Notes: generated by a model from the letters alone, not told the origin. Counted from the first letter of the stretch, positions 49,441 to 62,462 are shown. The stretch: 64,000 nt of DNA from Haematobia irritans (GCF_050003625.1 NC_134401.1:96016852-96080851); one strand, 5' to 3'. Made by a program: numbers and translations.

Positions 49441-52400
49441 TTAAGGAGATATGGCCAAAAGAAGTTTTTCATATAAAAATGTCATTTTTTTTAGGTTTTG
49501 GGTGGATTTTTCAATTTTTTGATGGTGGGCACGAATTATCGTCCTTTTCGCTCTAGGACGCATATTTAAGGAGATATGGCCAAAATAAGTTTTTCATATA
49601 AAAATTTCAATTTTTTTAGGTTTTGGGTGGATTTTTGAATTTTTTGAGGGTGGTCACGGATTATCGTCCTTTTCGCTCTAGGACGCTTAGTTTAGGAGAT
49701 ATGGCCAAAATAAGTTTTTCATATAAAAATTTCAATTTTTTTAGGATTTGGGTGGATTTTTCAATTTTTTGATGGTGGTCACGAATTATCGTCCTTTTCG
49801 CTCTAGGACGCATATTTAAGGAGATATGGCCAAAAGAAGTTTTTCATATGAAAATTTCATTTTTTTTAGGTTTTGGGTGGATTTTTGAATTTTTTGAGGG
49901 TGGTCACGAATTATCGTCCTTTTCGCTCTAGGACGCATATTTAAGGAGATATGGCCAAAATAAGTTTTTCATATAAAAATTTCAATTTTTTTAGGTTTTG
50001 GGTGGATTTTTGAATTTTTTGAGGGTGGTCACGGATTATCGTCCTTTTCGCTCTAGGACGCTTAGTTTAGGAGATATGGCCAAAATAAGTTTTTCATATA
50101 AAAATTTAAATTTTTTTAGGATTTGGGTGGATTTTTCAATTTTTTGATGGTGGTCACGAATTATCGTCCTTTTCGCTCTAGGACGCATATTTAAGGAGAT
50201 ATGGCCAAAAGAAGTTTTTCATATAAAAATTTCAATTTTTTTAGGTTTTGGGTGGATTTTTGAATATTTTGAGGGTGGTCACGAATTATCGTCCTTTTCG
50301 CTCTAGGACGCATATTTAAGGAGATATGGCCAAAAGAAGTTTTTCATATAAAAATTTCAATTTTTTTAGGTTTTGGGTGGATTTTTGAATTTGTTGAGGG
50401 TGGTCACGAATTATCGTCCTTTGCGTTATAGGACGCATATTTAAGGAGATATGGCCAAAAGAAGTTTTTCATATAAAAATTTCAATTTTTTTAGGTTTTG
50501 GGTGGATTTTTGCATTTTTTGAGGGTGGTCACGAATTATCGTCCTTTTCGCTCTAGGACGCTTAGTTTAGGAGATATGGCCAAAGTAAGTTTTTCATATA
50601 AAAATTTCAATTTTTTTAGGTTTTGGGTGGATTTTTGAATTTTTTGAGGGTGGTCACGAATTATCGTCCTTTTCGCTCTAGGACGCTTAGTTTAGGAGAT
50701 ATGGCCAAAATAAGTTTTTCATATAAAAATTTCAATTTTTTTAGGTTTTGGGTGGATTTTTGAATATTTTGAGGGTGGTCACGAATTATCGTCCTTTTTG
50801 CTCTAGGACGCTTAGTTTAGGAGATATGGCCAAAATAAGTTTTTCATATAAAAATTTCAATTTTTTTAGGATTTGGGTGGATTTTTCAATTTTTTGATGG
50901 TGGTCACGAATTATCGTCCTTTTCGCTCTAGGACACATATTTAAGGAGATATGGCCAAAATAAGTTTTTTATTTAAAAATTTCAATTTTTTTAGGATTTG
51001 GGTGGATTTTTCAATTTTTTGATGGTGGTCACGAATTATCGTCCTTTTCGCTCTAGGACGCATATTTAAGGAGATATGGCCAAAAGAAGTTTTTCATATG
51101 AAAATTTCATTTTTTTTTAGGTTTTGGGTGGATTTTTGAATTTTTTGAGGGTGGTCACGAATTATCGTCCTTTTCGCTCTAGGACGCATATTTAAGGAGA
51201 TATGGCCAAAAGAAGTTTTTCATATAAAAATTTCAATTTTTTTGGGTTTTGGGTGGATTTTTGAATATTTTGAGGGTGGTCACGAATTATCGTCCTTTTC
51301 GCTCTAGGACGCATATTTAAGGAGATATGGCCAAAATAAGTTTTTCATATAAAAATTTCAATTTTTTTAGGATTTGGGTGGATTTTTCAATTTTTTGATG
51401 GTGGTCACGAATTATCGTCCTTTTCGCTCTAGGACGCATATTTAAGGAGATATGGCCAAAATAAGTTTTTTATATAAAAATTTCAATTTTTTTAGGTTTT
51501 GGGTGGATTTTTCAATTTTTTGATGTTGGTCACGAATTATCGTCCTTTTCGCTCTAGGACGCATATTTAAGGAGATATGGCCAAAAGAAGTTTTTCATAT
51601 AAAAATTTCAATTTTTTTAGGTTTTGGGTGGATTTTTGAATATTTTGAGGGTGGTCACGAATTATCGTCCTTTTCGCTCTAGGACGCATATTTAAGGAGA
51701 TATGGCCAAAATAAGTTTTTCATATAAAAATTTCAGTTTTTTTAGGTTTTGGGTGGATTTTTGAATTTTTTGAGGGTGGTCACGAATTATCGTCCTTTTC
51801 GCTCTAGGACGCTTAGTTTAGGAGATATGGCCAAAATAAGTTTTTCATATAAAAATTTCAATTTTTTTAGGTTTTGGGTGGATTTTTGAATATTTTGAGG
51901 GTGGTCACGAATTATCGTCCTTTTTGCTCTAGGAAGCTTAGTTTAGGAGATATGGCCAAAATAAGTTTTTCATATAAAAATTTCAATTTTTTTAGGATTT
52001 GGGTGGATTTTTCAATTTTTTGATGGTGGTCACGAATTATCGTCCTTTTCGCTCTAGGACGCTTAGTTTAGGAGATATGGCCAAAAGAAGGTTTTCATAT
52101 AAAAATTAAATTTTTTTTAGGTTTTGGGTGGATTTTTGAATTTTTTGAGGGTGGTCACGAATTATCGTCCTTTTCGCTCTAGGACGCATATTTAAGGAGA
52201 TATGGCCAAAAGAAGTTTTTCATATGAAAATTTCAATTTTTTTAGGTTTTGGGTGGATTTTTGAATATTTTGAGGGTGGTCACGAATTATCGTCCTTTTC
52301 GCTCTAGGACGCATATTTAAGGAGATATGGCCAAAATAAGTTTTTCATATAAAAATTTCAGTTTTTTTAGGTTTTGGGTGGATTTTTGAATTTTTTGAGG

Positions 52401-54800
52401 GTGGTCACGAATTATCGTCCTTTTCGCTCTAGGACGCATATTTAAGGAGATATGGCCAAAATAAGTTTTTCATATAAAAATTTCAGTTTTTTTAGGTTTT
52501 GGGTGGATTTTTGAATTTTTTGAGGGTGGTCACGAATTATCGTCCTTTTCGCTCTAGGACGCTTAGTTTAGGAGATATGGCCAAAATAAGTTTTTCATAT
52601 AAAAATTTTAATTTTTTTAGGTTTTGGGTGGATTTTTGAATATTTTGAGGGTGGTCACGAATTATCGTCCTTTTTGCTCTAGGACGCTTAGTTTAGGAGA
52701 TATGGCCAAAATAAGTTTTTCATATAAAAATTTCAATTTTTTTAGGATTTGGGTGGATTTTTCAATTTTTTGATGGTGGTCACGAATTATCGTCCTTTTC
52801 GCTCTAGGACGCTTAGTTTAGGAGATATGGCCAAAAGAAGTTTTTCATATAAAAATTAAATTTTTTTTAGGTTTTGGGTGGATTTTTGAATTTTTTGAGG
52901 GTGGTCACGAATTATCGTCCTTTTCGCTCTAGGACGCATATTTAAGGAGACATGGCCAAAAGAAGTTTTTCATATAAAAATTTCAATTTTTTTAGGATTT
53001 GGGTGGATTTTTCAATTTTTTGATGGTGGTCACAAATTATCGTCCTTTTCGCTCTAGGACGCATATTTAAGGAGATATGGCTAAAAGAAGTTTTTCATAT
53101 AAAAATTTCAATTTTTTTAGGTTTTGGGTGGATTTTTGAATTTTTTGAGGGTGGTCACGAATTATCGTCCTTTTCGCTGTAGGACGCATATTTAAGGAGA
53201 TATGGCCAAAAGAAGTTTTTCATATAAAAATTTAAATTTTTTTAGGTTTTGGGTGGATTTTTGAATTTTTTGAGGGTGGTCACGAATTATCGTCCTTTTC
53301 GCTCTAGGACGCATATTTAAGGAGATATGGCCAAAAGAAGTTTTTCATATAAAAATGTCATTTTTTTTAGGTTTTGGGTGGATTTTTCAATTTTTTGATG
53401 GTGGGCACGAATTATCGTCCTTTTCGCTCTAGGACGCATATTTAAGGAGATATGGCCAAAATAAGTTTTTCATATAAAAATTTCAATTTTTTTAGGTTTT
53501 GGGTGGATTTTTGAATTTTTTGAGGGTGGTCACGGATTATCGTCCTTTTCGCTCTAGGACGCTTAGTTTAGGAGATATGGCCAAAATAAGTTTTTCATAT
53601 AAAAATTTCAATTTTTTTAGGATTTGGGTGGATTTTTCAATTTTTTGATGGTGGTCACGAATTATCGTCCTTTTCGCTCTAGGACGCATATTTAAGGAGA
53701 TATGGCCAAAAGAAGTTTTTCATATGAAAATTTCATTTTTTTTAGGTTTTGGGTGGATTTTTGAATTTTTTGAGGGTGGTCACGAATTATCGTCCTTTTC
53801 GCTCTAGGACGCATATTTAAGGAGATATGGCCAAAATAAGTTTTTCATATAAAAATTTCAATTTTTTTAGGTTTTGGGTGGATTTTTGAATATTTTGAGG
53901 GTGGTCACGAATTATCGTCCTTTTCGCTCTAGGACGCATATTTAAGGAGATATGGCCAAAAGAAGTTTTTCACATAAAAATTTCAATTTTTTTAGGTTTT
54001 GGGTGGATTTTTGAATTTTTTGAGGGTGGTCACGAATTATCGTCCTTTTCGCTCTAGGACGCTTAGTTTAGGAGATATGGCCAAAATAAGTTTTTCATAT
54101 AAAAATTTCAATTTTTTTAGGTTTTGGGTGGATTTTTGAATTTTTTGAGGGTGGTCACGAATTATCGTCCTTTTCGCTCTAGGACGCTTAGTTTAGGAGA
54201 TATGGCCAAAATAAGTTTTTCATATAAAAATTTCAATTTTTTTAGGTTTTGGGTGGATTTTTGAATATTTTGAGGGTGGTCACGAATTATCGTCCTTTTT
54301 GCTCTAGGACGCTTAGTTTAGGAGATATGGCCAAAATAAGTTTTTCATATAAAAATTTCAATTTTTTTAGGATTTGGGTGGATTTTTCAATTTTTTGATG
54401 GTGGTCACGAATTATCGTCCTTTTCGCTCTAGGACACATAATTAAGGAGATATGGCCAAAATAAGTTTTTTATTTAAAAATTTCAATTTTTTTAGGATTT
54501 GGGTGGATTTTTCAATTTTTTGATGGTGGTCACGAATTATCGTCCTTTTCGCTCTAGGACGCATATTTAAGGAGATATGGCCAAAAGAAGTTTTTCATAT
54601 GAAAATTTCATTTTTTTTTAGGTTTTGGGTGGATTTTTGAATTTTTTGAGGGTGGTCACGAATTATCGTCCTTTTCGCTCTAGGACGCATATTTAAGGAG
54701 ATATGGCCAAAAGAAGTTTTTCATATAAAAATTTCAATTTTTTTAGGTTTTGGGTGGATTTTTGAATATTTTGAGGGTGGTCACGAATTATCGTCCTTTT

Positions 54801-54825
54801 CGCTCTAGGATTTGGGTGGATTTTT
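54801..54825 (+). other. Deletion joint at TAGGA microhomology
   Basis: CGCTCTAGGA runs directly into TTTGGGTGGATTTTTC. The words CTCTAGGACG and TTTTAGGATTTGGG share TAGGA, and the sequence between them (roughly 70 bp) is missing. A simple microhomology or unequal-exchange deletion within one monomer explains it. Confidence 0.8.
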
Positions 54826-55258
54826 CAATTTTTTGATGGTGGTCACGAATTATCGTCCTTTTCGCTCTAGGACGCATATTTAAGGAGATATGGCCAAAAG
54901 AAGTTTTTCATATGAAAATTTCATTTTTTTTAGGTTTTGGGTGGATTTTTGAATTTTTTGAGGGTGGTCACGAATTATCGTCCTTTTCGCTCTAGGACGC
55001 ATATTTAAGGAGATATGGCCAAAAGAAGTTTTTCATATAAAAATTTCAATTTTTTTAGGTTTTGGGTGGATTTTTGAATATTTTGAGGGTGGTCACGAAT
55101 TATCGTCCTTTTCGCTCTAGGACGCATATTTAAGGAGATATGGCCAAAATAAGTTTTTCATATAAAAATTTCAATTTTTTTAGGTTTTGGGTGGATTTTT
55201 GAATTTTTTGAGGGTGGTCACGAATTATCGTCCTTTTCGCTCTAGGACGCTTAGTTTA

Positions 55259-55306
55259 GGAGATATGGCCAAAATAAGTTTCGGAGATATGGCCAAAATA
55301 AGTTTT
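55259..55306 (+). repeat. 24-bp tandem micro-duplication
   Basis: GGAGATATGGCCAAAATAAG followed by TTTC occurs twice in succession (55,259-55,282 and 55,283-55,306). The second copy resumes the normal monomer. Only this monomer shows it. Confidence 0.85.
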
Positions 55307-56844
55307 TCATATAAAAATTTCAATTTTTTTAGGATTTGGGTGGATTTTTCAATTTTTTGATGGTGGTCACGAATTATCGTCCTTTTCGCTCTAGGACGCA
55401 TATTTAAGGAGATATGGCCAAAATAAGTTTTTTATATAAAAATTTCAATTTTTTTAGGTTTTGGGTGGATTTTTCAATTTTTTGATGTTGGTCACGAATT
55501 ATCGTCCTTTTCGCTCTAGGACGCATATTTAAGGAGATATGGCCAAAAGAAGTTTTTCATATAAAAATTTCAATTTTTTTAGGTTTTGGGTGGATTTTTG
55601 AATATTTTGAGGGTGGTCACGAATTATCGTCCTTTTCGCTCTAGGACGCATATTTAAGGAGATATGGCCAAAATAAGTTTTTCATATAAAAATTTCAGTT
55701 TTTTTAGGTTTTGGGTGGATTTTTGAATTTTTTGAGGGTGGTCACGAATTATCGTCCTTTTCGCTCTAGGACGCTTAGTTTAGGAGATATGGCCAAAATA
55801 AGTTTTTCATATAAAAATTTCAATTTTTTTAGGTTTTGGGTGGATTTTTGAATATTTTGAGGGTGGTCACGAATTATCGTCCTTTTTGCTCTAGGACGCT
55901 TAGTTTAGGAGATATGGCCAAAATAAGTTTTTCATATAAAAATTTCAATTTTTTTAGGATTTGGGTGGATTTTTCAATTTTTTGATGGTGGTCACGAATT
56001 ATCGTCCTTTTCGCTCTAGGACGCTTAGTTTAGGAGATATGGCCAAAAGAAGTTTTTCATATAAAAATTAAATTTTTTTTAGGTTTTGGGTGGATTTTTG
56101 AATTTTTTGAGGGTGGTCACGAATTATCGTCCTTTTCGCTCTAGGACGCATATTTAAGGAGATATGGCCAAAAGAAGTTTTTCATATAAAAATTTCAATT
56201 TTTTTAGGTTTTGGGTGGATTTTTCAATTTTTTGATGGTGGTCACAAATTATCGTCCTTTTCGCTCTAGGACGCATATTTAAGGAGATATGGCTAAAAGA
56301 AGTTTTTCATATAAAAATTTCAATTTTTTTAGGTTTTGGGTGGATTTTTGAATTTTTTGAGGGTGGTCACGAATTATCGTCCTTTTCGCTGTAGGACGCA
56401 TATTTAAGGAGATATGGCCAAAAGAAGTTTTTCATATAAAAATTTCAATTTTTTTAGGTTTTGGGTGGATTTTTGAATTTTTTGAGGGTGGTCACGGATT
56501 ATCGTCCTTTGTGCTCTAGGACGCTTAGTTTAGGAGATATGGCCAAAATAAGTTTTTCATATAAAAATTTCAATTTTTTTAGGATTTGGGTGGATTTTTC
56601 AATTTTTTGATGGTGGTCACGAATTATCGTCCTTTTCGCTCTAGGACGCTTAGTTTAGGAGATATGGCCAAAATAAGTTTTTCATATAAAAATTTCAATT
56701 TTTTTAGGATTTGGGTGGATTTTTCAATTTTTTGATGGTGGTCACGAATTATCGTCCTTTTCGCTCTAGGACGCATATTTAAGGAGATATGGCCAAAAGA
56801 AGTTTTTCATATAAAAATTTCATTTTTTTTAGGTTTTGGGTGGA

Positions 56845-56870
56845 TTTTTGAATTTTTTGGGTGGATTTTT
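56845..56870 (+). other. Internal deletion joint
   Basis: AATTTTTT is followed by GGGTGGATTTTTCAATTTTT instead of GAGGGTGGTCACG, so most of one monomer is lost between two T-run/G-run boundaries. A further private joint lies at about 59,584-59,592, where CATATGA passes straight into ATATTTTGAGGG. Confidence 0.7.
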
Positions 56871-59800
56871 CAATTTTTTGATGGTGGGCACGAATTATCG
56901 TCCTTTTCGCTCTAGGACGCATATTTAAGGAGATATGGCCAAAATAAGTTTTTCATATAAAAATTTCAATTTTTTTAGGTTTTGGGTGGATTTTTGAATT
57001 TTTTGAGGGTGGTCACGGATTATCGTCCTTTGTGCTCTAGGACGCTTAGTTTAGGAGATATGGCCAAAATAAGTTTTTCATATAAAAATTTCAATTTTTT
57101 TAGGATTTGGGTGGATTTTTCAATTTTTTGATGGTGGTCACGAATTATCGTCCTTTTCGCTCTAGGACGCTTAGTTTAGGAGATATGGCCAAAATAAGTT
57201 TTTCATATAAAAATTTCAATTTTTTTAGGATTTGGGTGGATTTTTCAATTTTTTGATGGTGGTCACGAATTATCGTCCTTTTCGCTCTAGGACGCATATT
57301 TAAGGAGATATGGCCAAAAGAAGTTTTTCATATGAAAATTTCATTTTTTTTAGGTTTTGGGTGGATTTTTGAATTTTTTGAGGGTGGTCACGAATTATCG
57401 TCCTTTTCGCTCTAGGACGCATATTTAAGGAGATATGGCCAAAAGAAGTTTTTCATATAAAAATTTCAATTTTTTTAGGTTTTGGGTGGATTTTTGAATA
57501 TTTTGAGGGTGGTCACGAATTATCGTCCTTTTCGCTCTAGGACGCATATTTAAGGAGATATGGCCAAAAGAAGTTTTTCATATAAAAATTTCAATTTTTT
57601 TAGGTTTTGGGTGGATTTTTGAATTTGTTGAGGGTGGTCACGAATTATCGTCCTTTGCGTTATAGGACGCATATTTAAGGAGATATGGCCAAAAGAAGTT
57701 TTTCATATAAAAATTTCAATTTTTTTAGGTTTTGGGTGGATTTTTGAATTTTTTGAGGGTGGTCACGAATTATCGTCCTTTTCGCTCTAGGACACTTAGT
57801 TTAGGAGATATGGCCAAAATAAGTTTTTCATATAAAAATTTCAATTTTTTTAGGTTTTGGGTGGATTTTTGAATTTTTTGAGGGTGGTCACGAATTATCG
57901 TCCTTTTCGCTCTAGGACGCTTAGTTTAGGAGATATGGCCAAAATAAGTTTTTCATATAAAAATTTCAATTTTTTTAGGTTTTGGGTGGATTTTTGAATA
58001 TTTTGAGGGTGGTCACGAATTATCGTCCTTTTTGCTCTAGGACGCTTAGTTTAAGAGATATGGCCAAAATAAGTTTTTCATATAAAAATTTCAATTTTTT
58101 TAGGATTTGGGTGGATTTTTGAATTTTTTGAGGGTGGTCACGAATTATCGTCCTTTTCGCTCTAGGACGCATATTTAAGGAGATATGGCCAAAATAAGTT
58201 TTTCATATAAAAATTTCAATTTTTTTAGGATTTGGGTGGATTTTTCAATTTTTTGATGGTGGTCACGAATTATCGTCCTTTTCGCTCTAGGACGCATATT
58301 TAAGGAGATATGGCCAAAAGAAGTTTTTCATATAAAAATTTCAATTTTTTTAGGTTTTGGGTGGATTTTTGAATATTTTGAGGGTGGTCACGAATTATCG
58401 TCCTTTTCGCTCTAGGACGCATATTTAAGGAGATATGGCCAAAATAAGTTTTTCATATAAAAATTTCAGTTTTTTAAGGTTTTGGGTGGATTTTTGAATT
58501 TTTTGAGGGTGGTCACGAATTATCGTCCTTTTCGCTCTAGGACGCTTAGTTTAGGAGATATGGCCAAAATAAGTTTTTCATATAAAAATCTCAATTTTTT
58601 TAGGTTTTGGGTGGATTTTTGAATATTTTGAGGGTGGTCACGAATTATCGTCCTTTTTTCTCTAGGACCCTTAGTTTAGGAGATATGGCCAAAATAAGTT
58701 TTTCATATAAAAATTTCAATTTTTTTAGGATTTGGGTGGATTTTTCAATTTTTTGATGGTGGTCACGAATTATCGTCCTTTTCGCTCTAGGACGCATATT
58801 TAAGGAGATATGGCCAAAAGAAGTTTTTCATATAAAAATTAAATTTTTTTTAGGTTTTGGGTGGGTTTTTGAATTTTTTGAGGGTGGTCACGAATTATCG
58901 TCCTTTTCGCTCTAGGACGCATATTTAAGGAGATATGGCCAAAAGAAGTTTTTCATATAAAAATTTCAATTTTTTTAGGTTTTGGGTGGATTTTTCAATT
59001 TTTTGATGGTGGTCACAAATTATCGTCCTTTGCGCTATAGGACGCATATTTAAGGAGATATGGCTAAAAGAAGTTTTTCATATAAAAATTTAAATTTTTT
59101 TAGGTTTTGGGTGGATTTTTGAATTTTTTGAGGGTGGTCACGAATTGTCGTCCTTTTCGCCGTAGGACGCATATTTAAGGAGATATGGCCAAAAGAAGTT
59201 TTTCATATAAAAATTTCAATTTTTTTTTAGGTTTTGGGTGGATTTTTCAATTTTTTGATGGTGGGCACGAATTATCGTCCTTTTCGCTCTAGGACGCATA
59301 TTTAAGGAGATATGGCCAAAATAAGTTTTTCATATAAAAATTTCAATTTTTTTAGGTTTTGGGTGGATTTTTGAATTTTTTGAGGGTGGTCACGGATTAT
59401 CGTCCTTTTCGCTCTAGGACGCTTAGTTTAGGAGATATGGCCAAAATAAGTTTTTCATATAAAAATTTCAATTTTTTTAGGATTTGGGTGGATTTTTCAA
59501 TTTTTTGATGGTGGTCACGAATTATCGTCCTTTTCGCTCTAGGACGCATATTTAAGGAGATATGGCCAAAAGAAGTTTTTCATATGAATATTTTGAGGGT
59601 GGTCACGAATTATCGTCCTTTTTGCTCTAGGACGCTTAGTTTAAGAGATATGGCCAAAATAAGTTTTTCATATAAAAATTTCAATTTTTTTAGGATTTGG
59701 GTGGATTTTTCAATTTTTTGAGGGTGGTCACGAATTATCGTCCTTTTCGCTGTAGGACGCTTAGTTTAGGAGATATGGCCAAAATAAGTTTTTTATATAA

Positions 59801-62282
59801 AAATTTCAATTTTTTTAGGATTTGGGTGGATTTTTCAATTTTTTGATGGTGGTCACGAATTATCGTCCTTTTCGCTCTAGGACGCATATTTAAGGAGATA
59901 TGGCCAAAAGAAGTTTTTCATATGAAAATTTCATTTTTTTTAGGTTTTGGGTGGATTTTTGAATATTTTGAGGGTGGTCACGAATTATCGTCCTTTTTGC
60001 TCTAGGACGCTTAGTTTAGGAGATATGGCCAAAATAAGTTTTTCATATAAAAATTTCAATTTTTTTAGGATTTGGGTGGATTTTTCAATTTTGTGATGGT
60101 GGTCACGAATTATCGTCCTTTTCGCTCTAGGACGCATATTTAAGGAGATATGGCCAAAAGAAGTTTTTCATATAAAAATTAAATTTTTTTTAGGTTTTGG
60201 GTGGATTTTTGAATTTTTTGAGGGTGGTCACGAATTATCGTCCTTTTCGCTCTAGGACGCATATTTAAGGAGATATGGCCAAAAGAAGTTTTTCATATAA
60301 AAATTTCAATTTTTTTAGGTTTTGGGTGGATTTTTGAATTTTTTGAGGGTGGTCACAAATTATCGTCCTTTTCGCTCTAGGACGCATATTTAAGGAGATA
60401 TGGCTAAAAGAAGTTTTTCATATAAAAATTTAAATTTTTTTAGGTTTTGGGTGGATTTTTGAATTTTTTGAGGGTGGTCACGAATTATCGTCCTTTTCGC
60501 TGTAGGACGCATATTTAAGGAGATATGGCCAAAAGAAGTTTTTCATATAAAAATTTCATTTTTTTTTTTAGGTTTTGGGTGAATTTTTCAATTTTTTGAT
60601 GGTGGGCACGAATTATCGTCCTTTTCGCTCTAGGACGCATATTTAAGGAGATATGGCCAAAATAAGTTTTTCATATAAAAATTTCAATTTTTTTAGGATT
60701 TGGGTGGATTTTTCAATTTTTTGATGGTGGTCACGAATTATCGTCCTTTTCGCTCTAGGACGCATATTTAAGGAGATATGGCCAAAAGAAGATTTTCATA
60801 TGAAAATTTCATTTTTTTTAGGTTTTGGGTGGATTTTTGAATTTTTTGAGGGTGGTCACGAATTATCGTCCTTTTCGCTCTAGGACGCATATTTAAGGAG
60901 ATATGGCCAAAATAAGTTTTTCATATAAAAATTTCAATTTTTTTTAGGATTTGGGTGGATTTTTCAATTTTTTGATGGTGGTCACGAATTATCGTCCTTT
61001 TCGCTCTAGGACGCATATTTAAGGAGATATGGCCAAAAGAAGTTTTTCATATAAAAATTTCAATTTTTTTTAGGTTTTGGGTGGATTTTTGAATTTTTTG
61101 AGGGTGGTCACGAATTATCGTCCTTTTCGCTCTAGGACGCATATTTAAGGAGATATGGCCAAAAGAAGTTTTTCATATAAAAATTTCAATTTTTTTAGGA
61201 TGTGGGTGGATTTTTCAATTTTTTGATGGTGGTCACAAATTATCGTCCTTTTCGCTCTAGGACGCATATTTAAGGAGATATGGCTAAAAGAAGTTTTTCA
61301 TATAAAAATTTCAATTTTTTTAGGTTTTGGGTGGATTTTTGAATTTTTTGAGGGTGGTCACGAATTATCGTCCTTTTCGCTGTAGGACGCATATTTAAGG
61401 AGATATGGCCAAAAGAAGTTTTTCATATAAAAATTTAAATTTTTTTAGGTTTTGGGTGGATTTTTGAATTTTTTGAGGGTGGTCACGAATTATCGTCCTT
61501 TTCGCTCTAGGACGCATATTTAAGGAGATATGGCCAAAAGAAGTTTTTCATATAAAAATTTCATTTTTTTTTTAGGTTTTGGGTGGATTTTTGAATTTGT
61601 TGATGGTGGGCACGAATTATCGTCCTTTTCGCTCTAGGACGCATATTTAAGGAGATATGGCCAAAATAAGTTTTTCATATAAAAATTTCAATTTTTTTAG
61701 GTTTTGGGTGGATTTTTGAATTTTTTGAGGGTGGTCACGGATTATCGTCCTTTTCGCTCTAGGACGCTTAGTTTAGGAGATATGGCCAAAATAAGTTTTT
61801 CATATAAAAATTTCAATTTTTTTAGGATTTGGGTGGATTTTTCAATTTTTTGATGGTGGTCACGAATTATCGTCCTTTTCGCTCTAGGACGCATATTTAA
61901 GGAGATATGGCCAAAAGAAGTTTTTCATATGAAAATTTCATTTTTTTTAGGTTTTGGGTGGATTTTTGAATTTTTTGAGGGTGGTCACGAATTATCGTCC
62001 TTTTCGCTCTAGGACGCATATTTAAGGAGATATGGCCAAAAGAAGTTTTTCATATAAAAATTTCAATTTTTTTAGGTTTTGGGTGGATTTTTGAATTTGT
62101 TGAGGGTGGTCACGAATTATCGTCCTTTGCGTTATAGGACGCATATTTAAGGAGATATGGCCAAAAGAAGTTTTTCATATAAAAATTTCAATTTTTTTAG
62201 GTTTTGGGTGGATTTTTGAATTTTTTGAGGGTGGTCCCGAATTATCGTCCTTTTCGCTCTAGGACACTTAGTTTAGGAGATA

Positions 62283-62302
62283 TTTTTTTTTTTTTTTTTT
62301 TT
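62283..62302 (-). other. Poly(A) tail of the LINE and satellite junction
   Basis: Twenty uninterrupted T on the plus strand, that is a 20-nt A tail on the element strand. The base before it ends the satellite word GGAGATA. This marks the 3' integration point of target-primed reverse transcription into (or at the edge of) the array. An uninterrupted tail suggests a young insertion. Confidence 0.9.
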
Positions 62303-62462
62303 AATTATTATTTATTAATGCTATTTATCTTATCTAGATATTTACATTATTTAAGGCATTATTCTAAATAATTAATGGCATTTACCCATTGGCAAATCCA
62401 TATTGTAAACAATTTTCAAGCATTTAATGACTTAGTGGAGTTTATGTAATATTGATAATTAT
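62303..62462 (-). other. 3' UTR of the LINE
   Basis: 160 bp of AT-rich non-coding sequence between the ORF2 stop codon and the A tail. I see no further reading frame or tandem repeat in it. It is unrelated to the satellite. Confidence 0.85.
62311..62316 (-). terminator. AATAAA polyadenylation signal
   Basis: TTTATT on the plus strand reads AATAAA on the element's strand, 8 nt before the A tail begins. This spacing is shorter than the usual 10-30 nt, but the hexamer and its position at the element's end make it the likely 3'-end signal. Confidence 0.65.

Larger units (their letters stand above)
1..62282 (+). repeat. 125-bp satellite DNA megaarray (about 500 monomers)
   Basis: Head-to-tail tandem array of one monomer, all copies in the same orientation. 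The period was measured between successive GTGGTCACG words (for example 34,302 to 34,427 = 125 bp). Each copy carries the words TGGTCACGAATTATCGTCC, TTTTCGCTCTAGGACG, GGAGATATGGCC, TTTTTCATATAAAAATTTC, TTTTGGGTGGATTTTT and AATTTTTTGAGGG in that order. Hand count of the major form gives 41 G+C in 125 (about 33%). Copies differ by a limited set of recurrent substitutions and by T-run length. No unrelated sequence interrupts the array. Long, homogeneous, AT-rich arrays like this are typical of pericentromeric or other constitutive heterochromatin in insects; that location is inference. I do not recognise the family by name. Confidence 0.98.
36948..62282 (+). repeat. Right-hand satellite domain with its own variants
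   Basis: Beyond the end of the large duplications the satellite continues with variants that I see only here: CACGGATTAT (for example near 46,667, 50,031, 53,532, 59,392, 61,737), TTTCAGTTTTTT (48,108, 48,983, 51,735, 52,360, 58,466), AGTTTTTTATATAAAA (from about 44,965), GCGTTATAGG (47,173, 50,423, about 57,658, 62,129). Variants common to the left part such as TTTTGCATATAAAA and TTTTGTAGG are absent. Repeat spacings include about 1,000 bp (8 monomers; TTTTTGCTCT at 39,945 and 40,943), 3,250 bp (26 monomers; GCGTTATAGG) and 3,501 bp (28 monomers; TTATTTAAAA at about 50,970 and 54,471). Confidence 0.75.

Noticed and set aside
1..62282. CRISPR-like regular repeats
   Set aside because: There are no unique spacers between short repeats; the whole 125-bp unit is repeated, which is satellite structure.
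1..62282. GGAGAT before ATGG as a ribosome binding site plus start codon in each monomer
   Set aside because: The word GGAGATATGG resembles a bacterial start region, but the frame closes within the monomer or shifts, and the LINE and array indicate a eukaryotic genome.
1..62282. Telomeric repeat or telomere-associated array
   Set aside because: No TTAGG or other short telomeric repeat tract is present, and the LINE at the end is not in a head-to-tail telomeric chain within the window.
62303..62462. A further small gene between the LINE stop codon and the satellite
   Set aside because: The stretch is AT-rich, has no sizeable reading frame and ends in AATAAA and an A tail, as expected for a 3' UTR.
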